The translations under genes were made by a program, and so were the position numbers. The notes beneath the pieces were generated by a model, which did not search any database, was not told where the DNA came from, and was given only the letters and a program-made list of their open reading frames with translations. From Chromobotia macracanthus (lineage: Eukaryota > Chordata > Actinopteri > Cypriniformes > Botiidae): a stretch of DNA of 64,000 nt. The stretch spans positions 10,648,501 to 10,712,500 of the forward strand of contig JAZGTH010000002.1 in NCBI GenBank assembly GCA_036877525.1. The letters run 5' to 3'. Shown one piece after another: positions 50,291 to 61,465 of this stretch. Positions within the stretch are counted from its first letter, which is position 1, and each line of letters opens with the position of its first letter.

Positions 50291-50699
50291 TGTCCAATCA
50301 GTGTGGTCCAAACCGGGTCCAAACAACTAAAGGGAAGGGACAAAATTTTTTGTAAAACAGTTTTGTAAAACAAACATGTTTGTGCTTGTCTTTTAATGGC
50401 ATATACTATATAAACATGTCAAAAACCATATAATTTCTTTTGCAATAAATTCTAGTGTAATATGCAGAGACAATTATAAGTCATTTAATGTTTTATCCAA
50501 ACATTACATCCAGTCCTGACATAGCAAGATTGGCCAGTAGTGTAAGTTTAGGGTGGGACTGCCTGTTTGTCCTACCAATGAAAAAGTAATTAATCTGAAA
50601 ACAGTAATTAGTTTTGCAGTTTTATTTAGTGACACTAGAGATTACACATTACGCTAAAAACGCGTTACAGAAAAACATTTTTCCTTTAAAAAAAACACT

Positions 50700-50741
50700 G
50701 TTCCTGGATAAAAGTGTCTGCCAATGCATAAATGTAAATTT
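50700..50741 (-). mobile_element. SINE-type tail fragment, short
   Basis: TGGATAAAAGTGTCTGCCAA followed by TGCATAAATGTAA matches the same reversed tail; only about 40 bases survive. Confidence 0.5.
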
Positions 50742-51083
50742 ATACTTTAACCACTCGGCTGTTAAAGTATACAGAAGTGAGCCTAGTGTGCACCCTCAGA
50801 TATATTAACATCATAAGTGATACTCCAAAACCAATAAGACAAATTGCCTGGTCATATCTACGCCAAGAATATCCTTATGACAATGCGACAGTATGCAATT
50901 ACATCATACTTACTGTGGGTGTGTTCAGCTCAAGGATCCTGATTCAAAATTCTGAAGTGGCCTTCACAAAATATATTCCACTGATTTCCAAAACAAATGC
51001 TTCCAACATTTCCACAGTCGCCTGTCTACCTCTGAGTTAAAGACAGCCCTTTTAAACCTTTTAAACAACTTATTCCCCATGAG

Positions 51084-51088
<5 letters not shown>

Positions 51089-51162
<74 letters not shown>
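51089..51162 (+). repeat. (TG)n microsatellite
   Basis: About 37 perfect TG units, roughly 0.8 kb upstream of the tmem26 start codon. Confidence 0.95.
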
Positions 51163-51163
<1 letters not shown>

Positions 51164-51568
51164 CTTGTAACTTGTGTATCCACAGGAGCAGATAAAAGCA
51201 GTTTATTGGGATGGAGTGTGGGGAGTGTGTTTTTGTGCACATTTGAGGTTATTGTGATTGAACATGTCACAGATAACATTTCCTGCTGCTCTGTGATCAT
51301 CCATTATGATGTCATCTTTAAGGGCCCCAAGAACAAAGTTATCTCCGATGAGGAGCCAGTCTGTGAGGCGGCATGTTTAGACCCACATTGCACATACACA
51401 CCCTGTTTCCACCATACTACAGTCCCACCCAGCACAGAAACATGGCAGTGATAAGACACCCCCACAGGAACCTAAAACAGAAAACACACAGGCTATACTA
51501 CCTTGTACAGCTTTCCTAGAATGAGATGTTTGGAGTTATAGCCATAGCAGTTAAGATCTAACCACCTA

Positions 51569-51829
51569 CCCAGCTAACAGGGAACAGTCTCAGAATGTTA
51601 GTTAACGTTCTCTCAAAGTTAATGTTTTTGCAGTAACGTTAATAGATTTTAATGTTATATATCATATAACATTATTTTTAAGTTGTTAGTGGAACATTTA
51701 AAAAAAAAAACTTAAATAACGTTTTTATGTCTAAGCAATACTGTTAATACAACGTCTAAAAAACTTAATTGAATTGTCTTAATGGAAATATTAGGGAAAT
51801 GTTCTTACAACAAAAAGTTGTTAGCTGGG
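51569..51829 (-). mobile_element. MITE family A copy 13
   Basis: Perfect CCCAGCTAAC and GTTAGCTGGG ends, in reverse orientation to most copies. It lies about 1.3 kb upstream of the tmem26 start. Confidence 0.82.
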
Positions 51830-53756
51830 TAACCAGAAGTTCTAACAGTACTTTGTTGATTGACCTTGTTGCATTTTAAACTTGATATACAAATTTTATT
51901 TTACTATGTACACAATATTTGCGCGTTTTATACGTATGTTTAAAACTATTATTTGTAACTATTATTTGGAATAGTGTACTACCATGGCACTATTGCTGTA
52001 GTCTGTTTGGTGGTGCCACCTACAGTTAGTCTGTGACAGCACAGGCCTCTTTACACCATGCAATAAATCTAGATCACAGCACACACTGCAGAGCCGAACA
52101 TTTGTTCAGGGAGGACAGGCTGTCAGGGGAAAATTCAGGTGAAGACAAACTGTGTTTGTGGATGGATTGAGTGGCCATTTATTTTGGTCATTTAGGAACC
52201 ATCCCTGCTCCATGCCAGAGCCATCAACCTCACCAGTCACTGCTATTTATGGACCCACTCAAGAGGTCTTCTGTCATTCACCTTCATGAAATCATCAGCA
52301 TCTTCATGAGAGTAGAAGATGAGAGAATGGCTGCAACTGAGATCTTCCTCAGGGGAGGACTGAATATCTGTGAATGATAGGATAGCTTTTGATAAAATGG
52401 TCCTTCAGCACTTAGTGGCCTTTAGCAGCTGTATCTTCTGCCAGTGTCTGACACTCAGTGACTGATATATTATATGATTACTATAATTATATACTATATA
52501 TATTCTATAATTATGTACAGTCTCTCTCTCTCTCTTTATCTATTTCTCCCTTCCTCTCACCCTCTCTCTTTCTTTATATAAATAATGTATAAACTATATA
52601 TAAAAATAACAAATTATATTACAAACAAGCAAGCTTAACAACTAAAGAGTTCCCAAACACCTTTGTATTAATTTTGAACTGCATATCTATTGCTTTATGC
52701 AGTATAATTATGTTCATGTGGTGTGATAATTTGCTGTTTAGTGCAGTAATATTCATACTTTACTCCAAGTGTTTTGTGGGGTCACTGTATTCACTGTTTT
52801 GATGGAGACAGTTACAGTCAGTGTAAGTGTTCACACTGTGTATTGCTAAGTGACACTGTGATACCAATGTGTCCACTGGGAAAGCAGGAGACATTGAATG
52901 AGACAGTTTGTGGAGATCAGCATTGCATGTACTGTCTGATTTACCGTGAACCAAAGATTGAACTCTCTTCCAACTGAACCAAACTGATTTCCCTCTCCTG
53001 ATTCTGTAATGGGATGGACTGTGGCCAGTAGTATGAATACAAACAGATGCCAGCTGCAATTCATCCTTCCACTGCATATAATGATCAGCAGTAATGAGGA
53101 AGAGGAGGATCATTTCAAATATTACAAAGCCCACTGGAATTTCGCTCATAATCTGATTATTAAACAGTCATAGAAAAAGTCAATACACATACATAATACA
53201 AACTGGGCACTTCCGAAAGTTTAATATGGTTTTATCTGTGTGTTTAATGATTTTAAATGATCACTCGTGAGCCGTTCTTTATTGAAAACTATTTGTTATG
53301 CTGTCCCTCGTTTGCTACTCTTCTATACCCCAACAAGCAAACACAATTGTGTGACAGTAACTCAGACAAACAGATAAACTCACCCACGATGCCTGAGTGT
53401 GTTTAATTAACCTAATATATCACAGTTTACTCGGCATCTCTGTCCTGTTGTCACATGGCTCTGTGAATTAGGAACAGATGTGAGATACAAAGAGCACTAA
53501 GATAATTCTCACTCAGAAGAGACTATATGAAGAGAACAATTGAGAAGATTTCACACAGCAGATGAGCTTAATGTGTTTGTTTTTAAACACCCAGTCTTTG
53601 TCAACGTGATATTCTGATATTATTTCCTACATATTAAAAAAACACCCTTCTGTTCATTCTGTCTCTGGCATCAGAATACAATTTCCACTTGTAAATGTAG
53701 CTTTGTAGACTTGGCTTTTTGTTTCTTAAGACAAAATGTTTAATGCCCTTGTACTA
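51830..53756. other. geneless stretch between the two genes
   Basis: Holds a CT run near 52518-52570 and AT-rich sequence. An open frame on the plus strand at 52171-52377 has no recognisable homology or splice context. Confidence 0.45.
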
Positions 53757-53806
53757 TGTAAGTCGCTTTGGATAAAAGCGTCTGCTAAATGCATAAATGT
53801 AACATT
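53757..53806 (-). mobile_element. SINE-type tail fragment, reversed
   Basis: AAGTCGCTTTGGATAAAAGC followed by GTCTGCTAAATGCATAAATG is the reverse complement of the tail motif at 24.1 kb. Confidence 0.6.
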
Positions 53807-53984
53807 TTTATGAAATCTTTTGATACAGATGTTGTGGCATCATTTTAATGAGACACTGACAGTGACAGTTTGTTGTGTGACATCACTGATACTATATCAA
53901 ATCCGCTCAGTGTTTTGAGCATGAAATAAAGCAAATATAAATGAAGTGCTGCCAATTATAGTGACCCATACTGAGAGTTTGTCC

Positions 53985-54127
53985 TCTGCTGGGGAGTAAT
54001 TGGGATTAAGGTGCCTTGCTCAAGGGCACCTCAGGTGTTTTCTGCCAGCACTGGGAATCAAACCGGCAACCTTTTGGTTACTCACTAACTCATTGCTCAC
54101 TCACTAACCAGTAGGCCACAACTGCCC
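53985..54127 (-). mobile_element. tRNA-like repeat with GGTGCCTTGCTCAAGGGCACC core
   Basis: Contains the palindrome GTGCCTTGCTCAAGGGCAC, then CTGGGAATCAAACCGGCAAC and a terminal AGTAGGCCACAACTGCCC. On the minus strand this is a tRNA-like A/B-box layout seen in a common fish SINE. Lies between the two protein genes. Confidence 0.6.
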
Positions 54128-54464
54128 TAAGTAGAAAGATAGTGTTTAGAATTTATAAGTGTAACTTGTTACACTAGAATTTGGAGGTGTGTGTGAAAGT
54201 GCTTTATAATGGTTATGTTTATAAAGCCAGGAGAGGACAGCTAAAGCAAGACATAAAGACAGGCTAGATTATTGAGAGACAGTATATATAAAGACTGACA
54301 GTATATAACTAAAGACAGTATATGGATCAGAAGAGCCATTAGATGAAAAACCAGTGAGAGAAACTGCAACACTTAACCATGTAGTTTATATTACCTGGAG
54401 AGAGCTACAATATATGTTAAGCATTTCCATTCATCTTAATTGTAGTTGCTCGATCGCTGGGCAC

Positions 54465-54470
54465 TTTATT
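54465..54470 (-). promoter_or_regulatory. candidate polyadenylation signal of the fhad1-like gene
   Basis: The nearest canonical AATAAA on the minus strand lies about 475 bases past the stop codon. Nothing closer is canonical. Weak, positional support only. Confidence 0.3.
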
Positions 54471-54944
54471 TTTAAATAACCTGAGCATGTCATGCGATTA
54501 ATTTTGAGCCACAGGACAATAGCAGTCTGACAACATTGATTGACTGATGACATCTTGAGGTCTCTTCTTCACTACTGACTGTTCAGCCAATCCATGAGGT
54601 GTGACATCAAAGGTAGCAGATAAGAGCACTTACATTCATTTATACACACACCACACGTTTAAGAGCAATAGAACTAATAATCAATACTGAATTATGCATT
54701 ATGTGTATGTGTTTTACTACTTGGGATCATTATATGCGTGCAGTGGAAAGTGCTTAAGATAAAATCAGATAAAATCTGACTAAAAATATATATTATAAAA
54801 CAATTATGAACTAATTTTATAGCTCATAAGAAATCTCTTGGCAAAAAACATTTTCTTTTCAGACTTTCAGACTTGTTTCGCAGTACTCAAGTGTAATTAA
54901 ATGCATGATTGTACGGCCATTGGTGCTCTTGAGTTGTGTCCATG

Positions 54945-55127
54945 TCAGTGGGCTTCAGTGAGCAGGGGAAGCTGAGAGATCTCTGGGGCTTGTAGAGAAC
55001 CGGCCAAATCAGAGACCATCGAACAGATCTGGTGCTCTTTCTGCCCCAATTCCTTCTTCAGATCGTCTACCTCACTCTCTTTCTTCTTTAGCCTCCCTTG
55101 TGATATCCGTTTCTTCAGCACTGGGGC
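54945..55127 (-). CDS. fhad1: fhad1 terminal coding exon with stop
   Basis: 60 codons plus stop. The acceptor CACAG precedes GCCCCAG, phase 0. Encodes APVLKKRISQGRLKKKESEV, a short coil, and ends LPLLTEAH before the stop at 54945-54947. Confidence 0.86.
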   Translation of the reverse strand, partial: APVLKKRISQGRLKKKESEVDDLKKELGQKEHQICSMVSDLAGSLQAPEISQLPLLTEAH

Positions 55128-56213
55128 CTGTGTACACACATGAAGGTCAAACAGGTCCAATATATCTAGAGAAAGCTAGCCGTTAGCATTCCATTCTTCT
55201 CAATGGTAGTTGCTCGGCTGCTGCATGACGCACCAGAGATACATGTTTTGACATTGTTTTTTAGAACCAGAAGATGTAATTATAGCATCTGCCAGCAGGG
55301 GGCTAACTGGACCATGCTTAACCAACCAAATTGGAGTATTAAAACAGGAGTATTAAAACATCAAATGAAGAAGAAACAGGTCCAGTGAGGTTACAAGCTC
55401 AGACTGGCTATTAATTGCACAGTTTGGTGTTCCACAGTAAAACCCCAGGCATTGTAGCCTGTGGCAGACAGCATAGGTCCAAACTGCACATATGTTTTAA
55501 AGATCAAACAGACACACTGTTTGGCATCACCTTTTCATAACTTTCATTCGGTATACAGTTGTGATGGCCCACTCTCACAGTCTTTCTGTCCACACTTAAA
55601 CCCTGTAAAGACAGTATCACAGACAGTGTAATCATATTCTCTCTCTGAGTCAGATCTGCTCTCTGTGTTAGACTGTGTCAATGATACCTTATTACTTCTG
55701 TTGGTAACACTCTGCTGCTGCTGGTTTCTCTGCAGCTGGTCGATACGGTCCTGCAGAGTCTGTCGAAGCTGGTCGGTCTCTTGTTTCTGAGTCTCCATCT
55801 CTGCCTTTATGCTTTCCAGTTCAGCCTGTGTCTGAACCCCCAACATCAGGCTTTCTCTGACAGAGAGAGAGAGAGAGCGATGGAATTACTTAGCAATAAG
55901 AAATAATGAGACACTAATGCAGGAGATACAGGTTCAAATTTGGCCTGCATAGTGTTTTCTCTTTCATATTTTTCCAAAACATTGGAGAGTTTACAATACA
56001 TTTAAAGGTAGGGTAGGTAATTTCAGGGGACTAGCAATAGCAACCTAAATTAGAAAGCATAGGTTCCCACCCTCCTTTCAGAGCAATCTCCAAAGCCACG
56101 TCTCCTCCCAATAGTACACAGAGGTATGCAAATACATAATTTGACAGGCAAGTAGGACATCCAATCATTGCATTCAGACTGAAAGGAATGATTGGCCATC
56201 CTCCTTCCACAAA

Positions 56214-56253
<40 letters not shown>

Positions 56254-59200
56254 CTTGATGGGCATTATTTGCCCCATGCTTAAGTTAAACTACAGGAAAC
56301 CATTTGGAAAGAGAGTGAGAATTACTGATTATCCATGCATGTACCTGAGTGTGTTTATCTCTCTCTGGTTCTCCTGCAGCAGCAGGTCTTGCTGCTGGCT
56401 TCGGGTGTTCTGCAGATCAAGGCGAGATCTCAGAAACTCCAGGTCTGTTTGTCTCTGGGAGACTATGTGTTGTCTCTCATCAGGGGGCAAGTGCTGTAAA
56501 CTAGCACAGCCTGACAGCTCACTCTCACTTAACTCCAAAGCCTCACGCAGCACCTGCGCTAGCTCCAGGTACTACATCAGAGATGACAAATGAATTTTTA
56601 TATGAGATCCACCAATCTTCAACTAAGAAACTTCAGAATCTCAGAGCCACAGGGGCCTGTTTGTCATGATTCTGTATGCGCACACACGTGCTGTCACTCA
56701 CTGTCTTCTCACTGAGCTCCAGAGCATCAGACATGTCTAATCTGGCTGTGCGTTCCCGTGCCACTTCCGTCAGAGCTTCAGGGAACACAAAACCACTCTG
56801 TATGCAGCACACCCATGAGCATACATAAAATACATGTCACAAAACCACAGTAATGTACAGCTATACTGTGAACTACAAAAGAGATTGAACTACTGCAAAA
56901 TAGATTTTATTTACGTATTTTAAAAAATGTATTATAAATTAAATTAATTTTTCAATATGTTCTTCTGGACGTCTTCTGGACCAACTGTATGCTCTCACAG
57001 TCTTATAATCCTGAAGACACTGATCACATGATAGTGTTGCTAAGATACAAGAATCAGGTACTGTGACGTGAGAGCGATGGTACATATAGAAACATACATC
57101 TATATTCTATATTAAAAGATACAGCTTGGTAAGGCAAATACCACAGAATTGCTGGATCCTCTCCGAACAGCATATCTTTGAAGACTTTGAGTCTTCACTT
57201 GACCCTGCCTCTCTGGTGCCCCCTGTTGAGCCAGACGTGCTATATATGACACAGAAGAAGATTCAATTATATAAAGAATACATTTTGTAAAACATGAGTT
57301 CAGTAAAGGCTCATCACATCCTAAAGTTTACTTATTAGTTAAAGAAAGACATAAACATTGCAATAAGATACAAGATCATACTGTACTATACTGTGAATTT
57401 TGTTACAGCAAATTAGGATCCAGGACCAGAACTATTATGTTTAAATTAGGGCTTATAAGACTCACTGCTGGGCCATTTTTTTTCCAGAGCTCTGATTCGC
57501 TCCTTCACGTCACGCAGACCTTCTTGCTGCTGAAGTATCACTTCCTCGCGGCGACGACCTTTGTGCTTTGACCCCTGATTGATGAGATCATTAGGAGCTG
57601 TCATGAGTGCCACATCCTGGAAAACAGCGTCCATATAACAGTTAGCAAAGTGTCCCCGTGATCTATGAGAGTATACTATGTGTGTCTTGTTCTCTTGTTG
57701 CCTATTTGTCTGATCACATATTAATGGTTGACAACTGAAGTCTCTCTTCTTTCTTTCTTTCTTTCTTTCATTCATTCTCTCTTTCATTTGTTTCTTTCTT
57801 TCATTTGTTCATTCTTTCTGTCTTTCCTTCTTTCATTCATTCTTTCTTTCATTTTGTCTTACATTTCACCCATCAATTCAATTTTACAAATGAAAGCATA
57901 TTTATCTTCTACAAGTATTCAACACTTCAACAGTTGCTATGCAATCATTTGTTTTCTTGTTTTTACTGTGAAATGTGACAAAAGTGACAAATCATTTCAG
58001 TTTTGTTGCCACAGTTTCTTGCTTACTCTTGTGTTTCTTGTTGTTTGAAGTTGAACAAGGCTTGAATTCTCCATTTCTGTGTTTGCTGCTGCTTTGCTTT
58101 TCAGGTCCTCCTCTGTTTGTCTTGCAAACATGGAACAACAGTTTCTCAGAAACACACTGGTTCATTCAACAGAGTTATATTCAGTTGCTTCAGGAATGTC
58201 AGTGAGGTTCATTGTGCATAACTGTCACTTACTTCAGTTTTTCTGCCAGCTTCTTTATCTCTTCATCTTTCTGGTCCACCAGCTGTGACATTACGGTGAG
58301 CTTCTGTGTGAGCATGCTCAGTTGAATCCTCTGGTCCACCACCAAAGCTCTGTGAGTCTCCAACTCTATCTTCTGTTGTTCACTCAGTTCACCTGCATAC
58401 GGGATCACACTCAGAAACACAAAGACTACCTGGCACACACTTACAAATACACACAGAATCAAGCATTATTCTTGCAATGTGGTCCCAGCTAACAATTTTA
58501 GATTGTAAGAACAATTCCCTAAAGCTTATAAAAATTCAAAATGGCTGGTTTTTAGACCTTGTATTACCATCATTGCTTGGTTATAGAAATATTAGCCATA
58601 GAAATATTTAATGTAAAACATTAAATACATAATGTAATATTTTTAAAACATTCCTCTTACAATGTAAGAATAATGTTCTGATATAGATATATAATGTTAT
58701 AAAAAATGTTCCATTAACATTTCTGCAAGAACATCTGTAATAACTTTGACAGAACTTTTAGAGAACGTTAGCCAGTGTTCTGAGAACATTCCTCATTAAG
58801 TAGGTTGATTGTTGGGCACCTGTCATGTCAGAGAGGCGAGCGTGAGCCTGGGCCAGATCACGACTTAAGGCATTGATGATCTCACTTTGGCTAGTCACTT
58901 CCTGTTGTGATGCGTCCAGAGAGGCCCTGCAGGAAGGAGAGAAAGTCATTCAGTTAGAAACTGAGTGATTTTTCACAATGTGAATACAAAGTGAATTACT
59001 GCTTGCAACGCTTTGTATCACCATAACTGTTTTTTCTGAACAGACTGTGCCATGAAAATAAGGCATTTATTATTAGAATAAACATTTCTAAAGATATTTA
59101 TGTATTCTTAAGTAGCCATTTGTTTTATTGTAATATAATTTAGTAGGTGATGTAAGACAGAGACAGATATGCAGCTATGATCTAATAGTGTCTGATCTAT

Positions 59201-61416
59201 GTGATGATTTTAAGAGAGAGACATGGACTGTATAATTAGATATTAAGCAAAGGTTTTATAAATAATGAATACATGAGGAACATCATGCATTATGTATGAA
59301 AGGAGCACACTGTATGGATATTGTGCTGCCCACAGTGTGACAGCAGCGTGAGGAAATCATTTTGCACATAATAACTGCTTAATTTAAAAATAAGTTGGTT
59401 TAAATTTCTCCTAAATGAACAGTAATATTTGAATAAATAATCTTGTTCATTTTCAATCAAACTGAAGGATAATGTATGCATTATGTACATCAGCGAACAA
59501 CTGGTTTCCAGAACAGGCCTAATGGCCAAATGAAACATAATGGCCTAATGGCCAAAACATAATCTAATTTGAAATGAATTATGGGTAATATAGTGCAGTG
59601 GTATTCATGGGAGTTGTATCATACCTGAGGGATTTTATGGTCTGATCTAGTGCTTGTTCCTTTTCTGTTATGTAAGATGTGTTGTTCTGTTCAAAGTCCT
59701 CCAGTCTACTTAGTGCCTCTGCGGGACAAGTACAACATGTGCACATATTATCATAAACACAGAACACATACATTAGACACATACAACTGCTGAAGTTTGT
59801 TAAGAAGCTGCCCCCTATGGGTGAGACATTTAACTGCACAACTGTGAGAAAAGTTGGGCCCAGAAGTCCTAAGGAGTCAACTTCTTGGTATTTGAGATGT
59901 TAACCTTTTGCTTTAATCACAGCATAACATCTAGCATGGCCTCCACTAACAAAGATCCATGCTGGTGGATGTTTCATGTTATTCCAGCATGACTGGAGAA
60001 TGTTCTTCTGAACTTCAATGGAAGCAATGAAATCTGACCTTCTGTATAACATCTGTGTACATGGTCTCTTTTGCAAATATGCTTATCTTATTAGTGACCT
60101 AGACACTGTGCAGAATCTTTCACCAATCACAGATTTTCAATCTGGTCACAGACATTTGGACCTCACTATATATACATATGTATTATTTATTAGAACAATA
60201 TTTAATAGTTGTAATATTTATTAGAACAGAAGCCATAGAAAAGCAGAACAGTGAATAAATTCTCTCCTGTATGTGTATGTAGTGGACGTTCTCACCTTTA
60301 AGTTGCTCCTCAAGTGAGCCTCTCTCCTTCTCCATTTCTCTCCATCTATCCTCACCCTGCTGGGCTTCTTGTATTTGCTTCTCCATGGCAACGATAGTGT
60401 ACGCGTGCTGTCGCACCTGCTCTCTGTACTCCTCCACCTCAATCCTGTGTATCTCTCTCTCCTCTTCAGCTCCTCTCTGAAGGGCCTTCATCTCTTTCTC
60501 CTCACACTGCTTCAGCCTGTCGTTCATCTCTTTCTCTCGGAGCTGCAATTCACACACTTTTTCGTGGAGTCCTGCCTCTCGTATCTCGGCATCTTCCATC
60601 CTGATTTCCCACTCAGCTTTGCTTGTCTCAATCTCTCTGTGCAAGGCATGCTGGGAACAGCCATTGTCATTTCATTTTAACAATTCTGACATGAATTCAA
60701 TTCAATTATTAGTTTTGACTCACCTCAGATTTTCGAACTGACTCTAGATCAGCTCTTCCCTCTTCCAGCTGCCTCAGGAGTGTGTTTTTAATCTCATTCT
60801 GTCTCTCAACTGCCTGCAACATTAACAGGTCAAAGGTCAGGAGAAACTACATCTGAAGTCAGTGATGGATTCATTTCAGAAATCAGCAGCACCTGTAGTT
60901 TCTCCATCTCAAACTGCTTCTGCATGAGGTCCAGTTTGCTCTGAAGATCTCTGTTCTGCGTCTCTCTCTCCTGAAGCCTTTGTATCTCTGCCTTCAGTAG
61001 AAATCACCAATTTCACAACATCATACTTTCTATGTTACTGTACATCTACAGGACAACATATGTAGTAATGTTGTTTCTTAATCTAATTTTGAAACATTTG
61101 TGAAATGCTTTGTCACTATACCTTTAGATTCCTGAGTTCTGATTGGTTGTCCCTGTGTTCCTGACACAAAATCTTTAAGGCACCTGTTAGTCCTAAAGAC
61201 GAATAAAAACATTTATTCAAAGAATTTTTTCAGATGTATTATTACACATCACATTTCTGCTTGGTTGCACTGATTGAACATTCATTAAAGGTAGGATAGG
61301 CAATTTCGGAAAGGCTAGTAATGGCAAGCTAGATTAAAAAGCATTAGATGGGACCTGAGGGATCAAATGCAATGACTGGACAAACATTTTATGGTCCTGC
61401 ACCTTCCACAGGATAT

Positions 61417-61465
<49 letters not shown>

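Noticed and set aside
51304..51471. 56-codon minus-strand open frame behind a good acceptor-like TTTTAG
   Set aside because: It reads VPVGVSYHCHVSVLGG and onward, but I recognise no family and it does not join tmem26 exon 1 in a supported way. It could be a non-coding 5' exon; not listed as a gene.
52171..52377. 68-residue plus-strand open frame between the two genes
   Set aside because: Non-repetitive but without homology, splice context or conserved motif.
57728..58288. Plus-strand open frames over the TTTC array and fhad1 exons
   Set aside because: Translated microsatellite and antisense of the exons at 58027-58120 and 58233-58392.
59850..60175. Possible dispersed repeat in a fhad1 intron
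   Set aside because: Texture resembles a fish DNA transposon relic, but no terminal repeats or second copy in the window, so no family can be claimed.
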